Source of the DNA: Clostridium cuniculi | GTDB taxonomy: Bacteria; Bacillota; Clostridia; Clostridiales; Clostridiaceae | DNA: 42,063 nt | NCBI RefSeq assembly: GCF_004353185.1 | Contig: NZ_SMUS01000036.1 | Span: 1-42,063 of the forward strand | Reading direction: 5' to 3' | Shown here: piece by piece, positions 1 through 7,235 of the stretch | How the letters are laid out: every line of letters begins with the position of its first letter | Position numbering within the stretch: the stretch's first letter is position 1 | Notes under the pieces: generated by a model | Databases searched by the model: none | What the model was told of the DNA's origin: nothing | What the model saw: the letters and a program-made list of their open reading frames with translations, nothing else | Made by a program: the position numbers and the translations under genes

Positions 1-2
1 AG

Positions 3-53
3 CTCAAAGAACAATTAGAAGTTCTTAGAGGTAAATTGTATGAAAAAATGTAG
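3..53 (+). CDS. 3' end of a truncated upstream gene
   Basis: An open frame enters from the left edge and ends at a TAG at 51-53. The visible residues are LKEQLEVLRGKLYEKM, a charged helix-like C-terminus. Too little remains to name a family. It is followed at once by an 11-bp inverted repeat and then by the methyltransferase gene on the same strand. Confidence 0.35.
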   Translation, partial: LKEQLEVLRGKLYEKM

Positions 54-78
54 ACTACATTGTTTATATGTAGTCTAC
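50..78. promoter_or_regulatory. Perfect 11-bp inverted repeat
   Basis: GTAGACTACAT at 50-60 and its exact reverse complement at 68-78 enclose a 7-nt AT spacer. There is no T-tract after it, so it looks more like an operator or an RNA hairpin than a standard terminator. It lies between the upstream gene end and the methyltransferase start. Confidence 0.5.
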
Positions 79-145
79 GTATAAAATAAGTAAATTACGT
101 CTGTGTACAAGCATGTACACGAGATATATAAAGGAGATTTTAAAA

Positions 146-1033
146 ATGAATAGTATAGTTTCTTATCCAACTAGAGGGGAATATGGAGATAATAAATATA
201 GGGGAAATGCAACAGGAAAATTATTAATTGACCTACATAAAATTTATAAATTTGATGAAATAAGTGATTATATGAGTGGAAGTTTTACAACTGCTGATGT
301 AGGAAAAAAACTAGGAATAATAACTAATTGTTATGATTTAAATGGATTGAAAGGAGAAGAAACAAAATTTGATTTAATAGAAAATGATATTAAAGAAAGA
401 AATAATTTTATATATTGGCATCCACCTTATTGGGATATTATTAAGTATAGTGGTCATATGTATGGAGATACACCTTTGAAAAATGATTTATCTCATATTA
501 AAGATTATCAAGAGTTTATAAAAGCTATTAATTATTGCCTATCAAAACAATATGCGAGTTTGAAAGTTGGAGGAAGAATGGCAATATTGATGGCTGATGT
601 AAAAAAGAATCATAAATTATATTCAATGCTTTTGGATATGAATAAATTAGGAACTGTAGAGCAAATAGTAATTAAAGAACAACATAATTGTATGAGCAAT
701 CATAGAAAATATTTTAATGAAAATTTTATAAAAATATCACATGAATATTGTTTAATACTTAGAAAAGATGAGCCTTTAATTTTAGATTACATGATTACAA
801 AAAGGGGAAAAATGGATTTAAGAGATAGTTTAAAGGTTACTTGGAAAGACCTTGTTGCTTCAACAATTGAAAGTTTAGGGGGAAGGGTAAATTTAGAGAA
901 GTTATATAAGAGTTTAGAAGGATATAAGAAGACATATAATAATCCAAATTGGAAAGCTAAGATAAGACAAACATTGCAGATATATCCTAATATTTTCGTA
1001 AATATAGAACGAGGAGTATGGCAATTAGTATAA
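146..1033 (+). CDS. Orphan DNA methyltransferase with C-terminal HARE-HTH-like domain
   Basis: A 295-residue protein that probably methylates adenine-N6 or cytosine-N4 in DNA. The start is ATG 146, because AAGGAG at 131-136 sits at good distance; an in-frame ATG at 113 has no ribosome site. Residues 42-57 (YMSGSFTTADVGKKLG) resemble the SAM-binding motif I, and HPPYW at 92-96 resembles the catalytic DPPY or SPPY motif IV with H in place of D or S. A methyltransferase-like core follows to about 220. The last 55 residues (IESLGG...IRQTL...RGVWQL) resemble a HARE-HTH winged helix, a domain often linked to DNA modification. No restriction enzyme is adjacent, so an orphan role protecting the plasmid on entry is inferred. 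The substrate base is not predictable. Confidence 0.7.
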   Translation: MNSIVSYPTRGEYGDNKYRGNATGKLLIDLHKIYKFDEISDYMSGSFTTADVGKKLGIITNCYDLNGLKGEETKFDLIENDIKERNNFIYWHPPYWDIIKYSGHMYGDTPLKNDLSHIKDYQEFIKAINYCLSKQYASLKVGGRMAILMADVKKNHKLYSMLLDMNKLGTVEQIVIKEQHNCMSNHRKYFNENFIKISHEYCLILRKDEPLILDYMITKRGKMDLRDSLKVTWKDLVASTIESLGGRVNLEKLYKSLEGYKKTYNNPNWKAKIRQTLQIYPNIFVNIERGVWQLV

Positions 1034-1044
1034 ATATAAAGATA

Positions 1045-1075
1045 AAGACTGGTAAAAAAATTACTAGTCTTTTTT
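1045..1075 (+). terminator. Rho-independent terminator after the methyltransferase
   Basis: AAGACTGGTAA at 1045-1055 pairs with TTACTAGTCTT at 1061-1071 with one G-U pair, followed by a T run to 1075. It lies 12 nt after the stop codon. Confidence 0.8.
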
Positions 1076-1124
1076 GTTGAAATGCTTTTTCCTAAAAAGT
1101 ATAATAAGAGATATAGAGAAGGGT

Positions 1125-1252
1125 AGCAAGCATAGTGAGTGGATAGCCACATCACTTTAATTTTAAAATATAAGGAAACCTTAATTTTAAAATTACTTGT
1201 TGAGGGATACCCCCAAACCCCCGAATAGAATAAATCATATATGATTTATTTT
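1125..1252. other. oriT: Candidate plasmid oriT upstream of mobC
   Basis: The gap before mobC holds several origin-of-transfer-like elements. There is a 9-bp imperfect hairpin at 1134-1156 (AGTGA-G-TGG pairing with CCA-C-a-TCACT, one bulged A). A 13-bp direct repeat TTAATTTTAAAAT lies at 1157-1169 and 1181-1193. A C-rich tract GGATACCCCCAAACCCCC at 1205-1222 is striking in this AT-rich DNA. A perfect palindrome AATAAATCAT-AT-ATGATTTATT covers 1229-1250. Position directly before mobC and a MOBP relaxase is the usual place for oriT. The nick site is not resolved. The palindrome could instead be the MobC operator. Confidence 0.55.
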
Positions 1253-1272
1253 TTAGAAAGGAATTATAAATT

Positions 1273-1602
1273 ATGGTTAATAGAAAAAGAGATATACAGA
1301 AATTTTTTCGAGTGAACGAAGAAGAAGATAAAATGATAAAAGAAAAAATGAAACAGTTAGGAACAGATAACTTTGGGGCATATGCAAGAAAGATGTTAAT
1401 AGATGGTTATGTAGTTAAAACGGATTATACTACAATAAAAAATTTAATTAAAGAGATTAATAAAATTGGGGTTAATATAAATCAAATTGCTAAAAGAACA
1501 AATGAAACAAATAGAATTTATGAAGATGATATAAAAGAGTTAAAAGGAGAGCTTGAACAGGTATGGCAGTTACTAAAATCAAATCTATCAAGTCAACATT
1601 AA
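1273..1602 (+). CDS. mobC: MobC-family relaxosome accessory protein
   Basis: A 109-residue, charged, helical protein. The order is an N-terminal DNA-binding part of ribbon-helix-helix type (FRVNEEEDKMIKEKMKQLG...YARKMLIDGYVV), followed by the motif IKEINKIGVNINQIAKRTNE at about 57-76. That INKIGVNINQIA stretch is the hallmark of MobC proteins, which bind oriT and help the relaxase melt and nick it. The start is ATG 1273 with AAAGGA at 1257-1262. The gene overlaps the relaxase by 40 nt, so the two are translated together. Confidence 0.85.
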   Translation: MVNRKRDIQKFFRVNEEEDKMIKEKMKQLGTDNFGAYARKMLIDGYVVKTDYTTIKNLIKEINKIGVNINQIAKRTNETNRIYEDDIKELKGELEQVWQLLKSNLSSQH

Positions 1603-3134
1603 AAAAAGCATTAGATTATATAATGGATGAAAGCAAAACTGATGGAAAATTATTAGTAAGTGGGGGAAATTGTGCCCCTGAAACTGCATATTTAGAGTTT
1701 AAAATGACAGAAGAAACTTGTAAAGAAGTGATAGGAGATTATAGTAAAAAATCAAACAATTTAGCTTATCATATGATACAATCTTTTGATAGAAAAGATA
1801 AAATAACTCCTGAAGAAGCTCATAGAATTGGTGAAGAATTAGCAAAGAAATTAACAGATGAAAAATATGAGTATGTAGTTGCAACGCATATAGATAAAGG
1901 GCATATTCATAATCATATTATTTTTAATGCTTATAGTTATGCGACCTATAGAAAGTTTAATTGCAATAAAGATACTTTTAAAGAAATTAGAGAAATAAGT
2001 GATGAACTATGTAAAGAAAATGGATTAAGTATTGTAGAAAATCCTAAAGGAAAAGGTAAGCATTATAAAGAATGGTTGGAGAATAAAAAGGGTACAAGTT
2101 GGAAAGCTTACATTAAAGATACTCTTGATGAATTAATAGATAAAGTTAAGTCATTTGATGAATTAAAAACTGAAATGATTAATAGAGGTTTTGAAATAAA
2201 GGAAGGAAAATATATAGCATTTAAAGCACCTAATCAGCAAAGATTTTGCAGAGGAAAAACTATAGGTGAAGAATATACTAAAGAAGCTATAGAAAATAGA
2301 ATTAATGAAAATCACAAGGCTAAAGAGATAATAATTAATAAAGATATTATTATTAATCAAAATGAAAATAATTATTTTGTTAGAGTGCCAGGAAGTGAAA
2401 ACTATATATTTATAAATAAATCAGAATGTAATTGGATTAATGAGTTTGAATGTAAAGTAACATTATCAAAAAATGAATATAAATTTATAGATTCTTCAGG
2501 GGAAAAAGAAGAAATATTAACTGGTAAAGAAATAAATAATTACTTTACTAGTCAAGATAAAAAATCTAATGATATTAAAGTTGAAGATGTTAAAATTGAT
2601 GAAAATGTATTTACTATCAGAAGAAATAAGATAAGAGATGTTAAAGAGCTTGCAAATGCAATAGTTCTATTAAGAAAAGAAAATATATCAAATAGAAATG
2701 AATTTGATGGTAAAGTACAAGAAGTATTAAATAAGAAAGATGAATTAATTAATATTATTAAAGAATTAGAAAATAAGAACGCTAAATTTAATCAAGTATC
2801 TAAATATTTGATAACATACAATAATTATAAAGAAATTTACGAGAAACATGGAAATAAGAAAACTATATTTGGGGGATATAAAAAACATGAAAATGAGATA
2901 TTAATGTTCCTTCATGCTAAAGAAAAACTAGAAAACTTGGGTATAAATACAAACGTTAGTATAGATAAGTTAAAAGAAAAAATAATTGAACAAAAAGAAG
3001 AAATTTCATTATTAGGTAATGAATTTAAAAATATAGAAAAAAGATTAGAAAGTATAAGAAAGGCTAATAGTAAAATAGAAAATATAATACAAGAAAAAAT
3101 CGACTTAACTAAAGAGAAAGAAAAAGAGAGATAA
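1563..3134 (+). CDS. MOBP-type conjugative relaxase
   Basis: A 523-residue relaxase that would nick plasmid oriT and stay covalently bound to the transferred strand. Tyr19 (in KKALDYIMDE) is the likely catalytic tyrosine. His70 (AYHMIQSF) and the metal-binding H109-x-D111-x2-H114-x-H116-N117-H118 fit the relaxase/mobilisation domain motifs II and III. The relaxase domain fills roughly residues 1-220. Residues 370-523 are lysine- and glutamate-rich with coiled-coil character and probably contact the relaxosome or coupling protein. Start ATG 1563 follows GGAGAG inside mobC. This is the plasmid's own relaxase and is distinct from the Tn916 Orf20 relaxase further on. Confidence 0.9.
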   Translation: MAVTKIKSIKSTLKKALDYIMDESKTDGKLLVSGGNCAPETAYLEFKMTEETCKEVIGDYSKKSNNLAYHMIQSFDRKDKITPEEAHRIGEELAKKLTDEKYEYVVATHIDKGHIHNHIIFNAYSYATYRKFNCNKDTFKEIREISDELCKENGLSIVENPKGKGKHYKEWLENKKGTSWKAYIKDTLDELIDKVKSFDELKTEMINRGFEIKEGKYIAFKAPNQQRFCRGKTIGEEYTKEAIENRINENHKAKEIIINKDIIINQNENNYFVRVPGSENYIFINKSECNWINEFECKVTLSKNEYKFIDSSGEKEEILTGKEINNYFTSQDKKSNDIKVEDVKIDENVFTIRRNKIRDVKELANAIVLLRKENISNRNEFDGKVQEVLNKKDELINIIKELENKNAKFNQVSKYLITYNNYKEIYEKHGNKKTIFGGYKKHENEILMFLHAKEKLENLGINTNVSIDKLKEKIIEQKEEISLLGNEFKNIEKRLESIRKANSKIENIIQEKIDLTKEKEKER

Positions 3135-3214
3135 ATTAATCTTATACAAAAATCATTAGTTATTAGGATCATTGGTTATCTTTATATAAAGGCATAAATA
3201 AAAGTACAATGTAG

Positions 3215-3243
3215 TTGAATATTTATATGCAGAATGGTATAAT
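3215..3243 (+). promoter_or_regulatory. Promoter of the repeat RNA
   Basis: TTGAAT at 3215-3220 and TATAAT at 3238-3243 are separated by exactly 17 bp. The predicted start near 3250 is about 30 nt before the first repeat. Confidence 0.75.
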
Positions 3244-3280
3244 ATATTATATAGAATATAATGATTATAAATCAGTATAA

Positions 3281-3397
3281 AGAGCGGTGAATCTCCACCA
3301 GTAAGTGAGAAACTAAAAGAGCGGTGAATCTCCACCAGTAAGCGAGAAACTAAAAGAGCGGTGAATCTCCACCAGTAAGCGAGAAACTAAAAGAGTG
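3281..3397 (+). repeat. Three tandem 37-bp repeats plus a partial fourth
   Basis: Units at 3281-3317, 3318-3354 and 3355-3391, each beginning AGAGCGGTGAATCTCCACC and ending GAGAAACTAAA. The only difference seen is T versus C in GTAAG(T/C)GAG, with T in the first unit. A fragment of a fourth unit (AGAGTG) begins at 3392. There are no spacers between the units. Confidence 0.95.
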
Positions 3398-3430
3398 AAA
3401 AAAGTAATCAAAATTGATTACTTTTTTTTT
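3398..3430 (+). terminator. Terminator between antitoxin RNA and toxin
   Basis: AAAGTAATCA at 3401-3410 pairs perfectly with TGATTACTTT at 3415-3424 around loop AAAT, followed by nine T to 3430. It lies just before the toxin ribosome site, so partial read-through would supply toxin mRNA. Confidence 0.9.
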
Positions 3431-3447
3431 ATAAGGGGAGAATGGGA

Positions 3448-4017
3448 ATGAGAATATATATAGTTAAAGAGGATTATATAAATTATCTAAAGAAATTTGA
3501 TGATAATATTAGAGATAATAAAAATGAATCACGTCCATATATAGGGATATTATTAGAAGTTAATGGGATGAATTATATAGCTCCGTTGGCATCACCTAAA
3601 GAAAAACATAAATCTATGAAGAATAATATAGATTTTTTTAAATTGGAGAATGGAGATTTAGGTGTTATAAATTTAAATAATATGATACCAGTACATAAAG
3701 AAAATATAGTAGAGTATAATTTTGAAGAAAGACATAATCGTAAATATTCAATATTATTAACAAAGCAAATAAGATTTATAAATAAAAATGAAGATGTAAT
3801 TAAAAATAAAGCTAATAAATTATATAATAAGGTTATAAGTGGAAGAAGCTTTATAGCTAAAAGATGTGTTAATTTTGAACTTATAGAAAAAAAAGCTTTA
3901 GAATATAATTCAGATATTAGAGAAGCAGCAGTAACAAAAACTGTAGGAATAAAAGATATTGTTAAAGATGCTTCAAAAAAAGCTGATGAACATAATAAAA
4001 AAAAAGAAAAGATTTAA
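3448..4017 (+). CDS. toxN: ToxN/AbiQ-family endoribonuclease toxin with extra C-terminal tail
   Basis: A 189-residue type III toxin. The start is ATG 3448, because AAGGGGAG at 3433-3440 is only 1 nt from ATG 3442 but 7 nt from ATG 3448. The core matches ToxN/AbiQ closely: MRIYIVKEDYINYLKKFDD at the N-terminus, IGILLEVNG at 32-40, then IAPLASPKEKH at 44-54. That last stretch corresponds to the PLTSPK segment with the active-site Ser and Lys. INLNNMIPV follows at 74-82. Family members cut RNA and are held inactive by the repeat RNA encoded just upstream; they act in plasmid maintenance and phage abortive infection. The family core ends near residue 155. Residues 168-189 (IKDIVKDASKKADEHNKKK) are an added tail shared with three conjugation-linked proteins in this window. 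Confidence 0.88.
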   Translation: MRIYIVKEDYINYLKKFDDNIRDNKNESRPYIGILLEVNGMNYIAPLASPKEKHKSMKNNIDFFKLENGDLGVINLNNMIPVHKENIVEYNFEERHNRKYSILLTKQIRFINKNEDVIKNKANKLYNKVISGRSFIAKRCVNFELIEKKALEYNSDIREAAVTKTVGIKDIVKDASKKADEHNKKKEKI

Positions 4018-4040
4018 AAGTTCATAAAGATATATATAGG

Positions 4041-4084
4041 TAAGCGATTTGTATATTAATTTAATATATAAATCGCTTATTTTT
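4041..4084 (+). terminator. Terminator after the toxin gene
   Basis: A 19-bp stem, 4041-4059 with 4061-4079, with one G-U pair and starting TAAGCGATTT, is followed by TTTTT. It ends the toxin transcript. Confidence 0.8.
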
Positions 4085-4134
4085 ACAATTACATGTAAAA
4101 TAATGGTACAATATTAGTGTAATATTACAAGTAA
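4083..4134 (+). promoter_or_regulatory. Promoter and probable operator of the HTH/RHH regulator
   Basis: TTACAA at 4083-4088 and TACAAT at 4107-4112, 18 bp apart, form a plausible promoter. A copy of the dispersed element TAATATTACAAGTAA lies at 4120-4134, over the expected transcription start. The palindrome TTACATGTAA at 4089-4098 is in the spacer. The arrangement suggests autoregulation. Confidence 0.45.
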
Positions 4135-4149
4135 GTGTGAGGTGTAAAA

Positions 4150-4647
4150 ATGGAATGGAACAGAAATAATTTAATAAAAATAGTTGAATTTATAAATAAA
4201 GAGTTGAATAATGGAAAACCAATGGTGAAAATCGAAAAAGAATCATTTGGAGAAAATGAACGAGTAATTCATAAAAGACTTATTAGATTAGGATATAAAA
4301 AGATAGATAATCAGTATGTATTACAAAATGATATTACAAGTAATATTACTAAAAAAGAAGCAAATACCCAAAGAGAAGATAGTAAGAATTTTAAAGATGA
4401 AGTAAATAATGAAAGACTATTATTATTATTAGATAATTTAGATGAAATTTTATCATTAATTAATAAAAAGAATTCAAACAATATTACAAGTAATATTACA
4501 GGAGTGAGAAGTAATATAAATGATGTAAGATCATTTAGGATAGATACTGGAATTTATGAAGAGATAAAAAAATTATCTTATAAAAGCAATGAAACTATTG
4601 GAGAAATAATAAATATTGCTTTAGAACAATATTTAAAAAATTTATAA
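4150..4647 (+). CDS. Putative DNA-binding regulator (HTH plus C-terminal RHH-like region)
   Basis: A 165-residue protein not matched to a named family. Residues 1-58 look like a small helix-turn-helix or winged-helix unit (IVEFINKEL...RVIHKRLIRLGYKKIDNQYVL). Residues 127-165 (SFRIDTGIYEEIKKLSYKSNETIGEIINIALEQYLK) read as a ribbon-helix-helix motif, with a beta strand followed by two helices. The linker contains NDITSNITK and NNITSNIT. Both are encoded by copies of the DNA element ATATTACAAGTAATATTAC, so the gene carries its own putative binding sites in frame. The start is ATG 4150 after GAGGTG. It lies directly upstream of the partition locus and may regulate plasmid genes. Confidence 0.55.
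   Translation: MEWNRNNLIKIVEFINKELNNGKPMVKIEKESFGENERVIHKRLIRLGYKKIDNQYVLQNDITSNITKKEANTQREDSKNFKDEVNNERLLLLLDNLDEILSLINKKNSNNITSNITGVRSNINDVRSFRIDTGIYEEIKKLSYKSNETIGEIINIALEQYLKNL
4331..4499 (+). repeat. Two in-gene copies of the dispersed ATATTACAAGTAATATTAC element
   Basis: Near-palindromic copies at 4331-4349 and 4481-4499 (left arm ATATTAC, centre AA, right arm GTAATAT). The same 19-mer recurs at 24341-24359. Shorter copies TAATATTACAAGTAA lie at 4120-4134 and 17507-17521. All five share ATATTACAAGTAA. Confidence 0.8.
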
Positions 4648-4652
4648 AACAA

Positions 4653-4783
4653 TGGTATATCAATTTTTGAAATATATTAAATTGATATAACGTTGATATA
4701 ACAATTAATATTTGAATTTGAATTTATATACCAATGCTATATCAATTATTTTTAGTTGAAAATTGATATAGCATTGACATAAC
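4653..4783. repeat. parC: parC-like centromere iterons
   Basis: Between the regulator and parM, the motif TTGATATA and its complement TATATCAA recur at about 4656-4664 (inverted), 4682-4689, 4693-4700, 4739-4745 (inverted) and 4763-4770. A variant, TTGACATAA, lies at 4774-4782. Clustered iterons in front of an actin-like segregation ATPase and its RHH adaptor are the usual form of a type II centromere bound by ParR. The parM promoter lies inside the cluster. Confidence 0.75.
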
Positions 4784-4802
4784 AATTTTTATGTGTTACT
4801 AT
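4774..4802 (+). promoter_or_regulatory. parM promoter within the iterons
   Basis: TTGACA at 4774-4779 and TACTAT at 4797-4802 are 17 bp apart. The -35 box is part of the last iteron, so ParR binding should repress the operon. Confidence 0.7.
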
Positions 4803-4842
4803 ATAAATATAGTAATTAGGAAATAAAAAAAGAGGTGTAAAA

Positions 4843-5778
4843 ATGGAGAAAAATATTATTAATCAAGAATCTCAAATAATAGGAGCAGATATTGGGCGTG
4901 GATATACAAAAGGTTATACAGTTTACAATGGAGAAGCTAGTGAATGTTGCTTTAAATCAATAGTTAGTCTAGGAAGAGAAATAGATTTTGATGACTATAA
5001 AGATCCGATATATTTAGAAGTTGAAGGAGAAGAATATTTTGCTGGTATATTAGCTGAAGTAGAAGGTTATTCTCCAACTTCTAATAATATGGAATCTAAG
5101 ATTACGTTAACTGCTGAAAAATTATTATATGCATTATTAGATAAGTTAGCAGTAGCTAATAGTGTTAAACTTGTATTAGGAGTTCCAAATAAATCTTATA
5201 ATAAAAGAACTTTAACAGAAGTGATAGAAGCTTATAAGGGTAAAACAGTAAAGATAATGAATAATATAACTAAATGTTATAAGAAAGTTTTCATAGAAGA
5301 TATATCAATATTTAGAGAGTCAGATGCAGCATTATTTTGGGAATTAAGAGATAGAACAACTACTAATAAACCTATTGGAATGGTAACTGTAGGTTTTAGA
5401 ACTACAGAATTTACATACTTTGATAAGGGAATGAAGTTTAATGATAAAAAATCTAAATCGCTTGAATTAGGAAATAAGACAGCTCTTGAATATGTGCAAA
5501 GAGAATTAAATGATAAATATAATTTATCTAAAGAGTTATTTGAAATAGATAGTAATACTGGTGATTATGATAAATTAAAGGAAAAAGGATACAGAATACT
5601 TTCAGAAAAAGTAGCTCAAGAAGTTGATAGTTATTGGGTTAATACTGAAGAAATGGATATTTATTTTGGTGGAGGAACTACTCAAAGAATGAAAATATAT
5701 AATGGTACTTTAGTAGAAGCACCACAAATGGCAACTGCTAAAGGTCTTTACATTGTGGGTACAAAAGTCTTTAAATAA
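4843..5778 (+). CDS. parM: ParM-like actin-family segregation ATPase
   Basis: A 311-residue plasmid actin-like protein that would polymerise with ATP and push sister plasmids apart. The phosphate-1 motif is visible near residue 14 (IGADIGRGYTKGYT). A central segment (PIGMVTVGFRTTEFTYF) fits phosphate-2, and FGGGTTQRM near residue 277 fits the adenosine-binding region. The length is normal for ParM/Alp proteins. A strong AGAGGTG ribosome site precedes ATG 4843. ParR follows 12 nt after the stop, and the iterons lie upstream, giving the complete parC-parM-parR order. Confidence 0.85.
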   Translation: MEKNIINQESQIIGADIGRGYTKGYTVYNGEASECCFKSIVSLGREIDFDDYKDPIYLEVEGEEYFAGILAEVEGYSPTSNNMESKITLTAEKLLYALLDKLAVANSVKLVLGVPNKSYNKRTLTEVIEAYKGKTVKIMNNITKCYKKVFIEDISIFRESDAALFWELRDRTTTNKPIGMVTVGFRTTEFTYFDKGMKFNDKKSKSLELGNKTALEYVQRELNDKYNLSKELFEIDSNTGDYDKLKEKGYRILSEKVAQEVDSYWVNTEEMDIYFGGGTTQRMKIYNGTLVEAPQMATAKGLYIVGTKVFK

Positions 5779-5790
5779 GGAGATACTAAA

Positions 5791-6105
5791 ATGGCGAAGA
5801 TAAGTAAGACCTATACAATAGAAGAAGAAACTTTAAACATTGTTAGGGAAAATAAAGAGGATAGAAACCTTTCAAGTGATTCAGCTAGTTTAGAAAGAAT
5901 AGTATTAGAATGGGCAGTTCTAAAAGGGAATAATAATGGAACAAGTAACGTACATTCCAATATAGATATTAATAAAATAGTAGAAAAAGTACTAGATAGG
6001 TTACAAGAAGATAATAAAAAAAAATGTGAAGAAATATCTGTAGATAAGGAAAATACTGATTATGAGAACTCTATTAATGAGTTATTAAATGATATACCTG
6101 ATTAG
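5791..6105 (+). CDS. parR: ParR-like centromere-binding adaptor
   Basis: A 104-residue acidic protein. The N-terminal half (MAKISKTYTIEEETLNIV...SLERIVLEWAVLKG) reads as a ribbon-helix-helix DNA-binding domain. The C-terminal half is acidic and probably contacts the ParM filament. Its small size and position directly after parM support the call; sequence similarity in this family is always weak. It should bind the 4653-4783 iterons and repress the parM promoter. Confidence 0.75.
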   Translation: MAKISKTYTIEEETLNIVRENKEDRNLSSDSASLERIVLEWAVLKGNNNGTSNVHSNIDINKIVEKVLDRLQEDNKKKCEEISVDKENTDYENSINELLNDIPD

Positions 6106-6115
6106 TTAAAATATA

Positions 6116-6150
6116 AAAAGATGAGTAATATATACTATTACTCATCTTTT
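6116..6150. terminator. Bidirectional terminator between parR and the first repressor
   Basis: AAAAGATGAGTAAT pairs with ATTACTCATCTTTT, with A-tract and T-tract on both sides. It serves the rightward par operon and the leftward repressor, whose last codons (KDE, stop) lie inside the stem. A near copy ends the second repressor at 7355-7394. Confidence 0.85.
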
Positions 6151-7034
6151 CTTATATAATCAGAAAGTTTACCAAGAACTTTACCTAATATATGAACATT
6201 AATATCTTTATATATTTGAACTTGGTGTATTGGGTTAGTGCTTTGAGGGGTTAAAATAATTTCATTAGGAGAGAAATTGATTTTTTTGCAAGTAGCTTCA
6301 TCATCAATTACAGCAATAACAATATCATCATTATTAACTAAATTTGTACTTTCAATTAATATTAAATCACCAGGGGGATAGATTTTATTCATACTATCTC
6401 CTTTAACTTCAAGAATAAAATAATTTTTAGAAGGACATAGGATATTGGAAGGGATTTTATAAGTGTTTATTATTTCTTCGTAAGCATAACAAGGATTCCC
6501 AGCAGATACTTTTCCAATTAGGTTTATAGATCTATAGTCAATACTTTTTTCATTAGTTTTAAGTTCACTAGTATTAGGTGAGATTTCATCACTAATCTCT
6601 ACATCTTGATCGGTATAAAGATTTATATACTTAATTAGATTATCAATTTCTTTAATTTTTTTTGGAATTTCATAATTAATTAGGGATAAACATTTTCTTT
6701 TTTTATTCTCCAATTCAAATAAGATATTTTTACGCATATCTAAATTAATATCCTTAATTTTTTCATCATAATTAATATCATTTGAAATTTTGTTTTGAAT
6801 ATCCTTCAAAAATTTATCATTGTTGCTAAGGTTTTCAGTCAAGAGTTTATCTATTTCAACGTTAAGGAAATCGGAAATTTTTATTAAAACATCTATACCA
6901 GGCTCTCGGCGACCATTTTCATAGTTAGAATATGAGCTAGGATTTAATTTTAAGTGATTTGCTATTTCTTTTTGGCTGATATTTAAAGAACTCCTTATAT
7001 ATTTTAGATTTTCACAAAAGTAATTCTTTTTCAA
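6138..7034 (-). CDS. LexA/CI-like repressor with HTH and S24 peptidase domain
   Basis: A 298-residue repressor. The start is TTG at 7034, because AAAGGAGTG lies 10 nt upstream on this strand and the protein then begins KKNYFCENLKYIRSSLNIS; longer in-frame starts add an unlikely Phe-rich run. Residues 5-60 are a HTH_3 domain (QKEIANHL...PSSYSNYENGRREPGIDVLIKI). Residues 75-150 are a charged linker. The C-terminal part, from GKVSAGNPCYAYEE on, is an S24/LexA-type domain. It has the cleavage-like A-G, the nucleophile region KGDSM and a later AVIDDEATCKKI containing the likely Lys. Such proteins self-cleave on RecA activation, so DNA damage could induce this plasmid switch. It faces a rightward promoter with an operator at 7126-7151. 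Confidence 0.85.
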   Translation of the reverse strand: MKKNYFCENLKYIRSSLNISQKEIANHLKLNPSSYSNYENGRREPGIDVLIKISDFLNVEIDKLLTENLSNNDKFLKDIQNKISNDINYDEKIKDINLDMRKNILFELENKKRKCLSLINYEIPKKIKEIDNLIKYINLYTDQDVEISDEISPNTSELKTNEKSIDYRSINLIGKVSAGNPCYAYEEIINTYKIPSNILCPSKNYFILEVKGDSMNKIYPPGDLILIESTNLVNNDDIVIAVIDDEATCKKINFSPNEIILTPQSTNPIHQVQIYKDINVHILGKVLGKLSDYIRKDE

Positions 7035-7125
7035 AAAAAAATCACTCCTTTCTATCAATAGAATAATAGCAAAATAGAACAAAAAACAGAAAAAGTTTCG
7101 ATATGAATAAAATAACAAAAAGATA

Positions 7126-7165
7126 AACATTTCATATTGACATAAAATGTTGAAATTGATATTAT
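7126..7165 (+). promoter_or_regulatory. Rightward promoter with overlapping operator, module 1
   Basis: TTGACA at 7137-7142 and TATTAT at 7160-7165 are 17 bp apart. An inverted repeat AACATTTCAT / ATAAAATGTT at 7126-7135 and 7142-7151 straddles the -35 box. The divergent LexA-like gene begins about 100 bp to the left, so this is its likely target. Confidence 0.65.
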
Positions 7166-7206
7166 ATTGTTGTAATAAGACAAAAATATAAGTAGATAAT
7201 TAAATT

Positions 7207-7235
7207 TGTCCAACTAAATGGGTTGGGGCAACTAT
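7207..7235 (+). promoter_or_regulatory. Conserved 29-nt leader element, copy 1
   Basis: Identical over 29 nt to 8010-8038. In RNA it forms a hairpin: GTCCAAC pairs with GTTGGGGC, with one bulged G and loop TAAATGG. CAACTA occurs twice, before and after GTTGG, which allows alternative pairing. Both copies sit about 40 nt after a strong promoter. No known riboswitch class was recognised. Confidence 0.7.

Larger units (their letters stand above)
3250..3430 (+). ncRNA. toxI: Type III antitoxin RNA (ToxI/AntiQ-like)
   Basis: A short non-coding transcript with its own promoter, three tandem 37-nt repeats (3281-3391) and a terminator directly before a ToxN-family gene. This is the known order of type III toxin-antitoxin loci, where the RNA repeats bind and inhibit the toxin and the terminator limits read-through into the toxin. 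Each repeat can form an H-type pseudoknot: GGTG pairs with CACC around loop AATCTC, and TCTC of that loop pairs with GAGA 12 nt downstream. In the first repeat these are 3286-3289 with 3296-3299, and 3292-3295 with 3307-3310. Known antitoxin RNAs of this class have repeats of about 34-38 nt folded as pseudoknots, so the size agrees. Confidence 0.85.

Noticed and set aside
787..1155. Minus-strand open frame over the methyltransferase end
   Set aside because: It runs through the terminator at 1045-1075 and the conserved C-terminal domain of the plus-strand gene; no family features.
3281..3397. Short tandem repeats that could suggest a CRISPR array
   Set aside because: The units are directly adjacent with no spacers and are flanked by a promoter, a terminator and a ToxN-family gene; no cas gene is present.
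7035..7130. Longer N-terminus of the LexA-like repressor
   Set aside because: The added residues are a Phe-rich hydrophobic run not seen in the family, and AAAGGAG supports TTG 7034.
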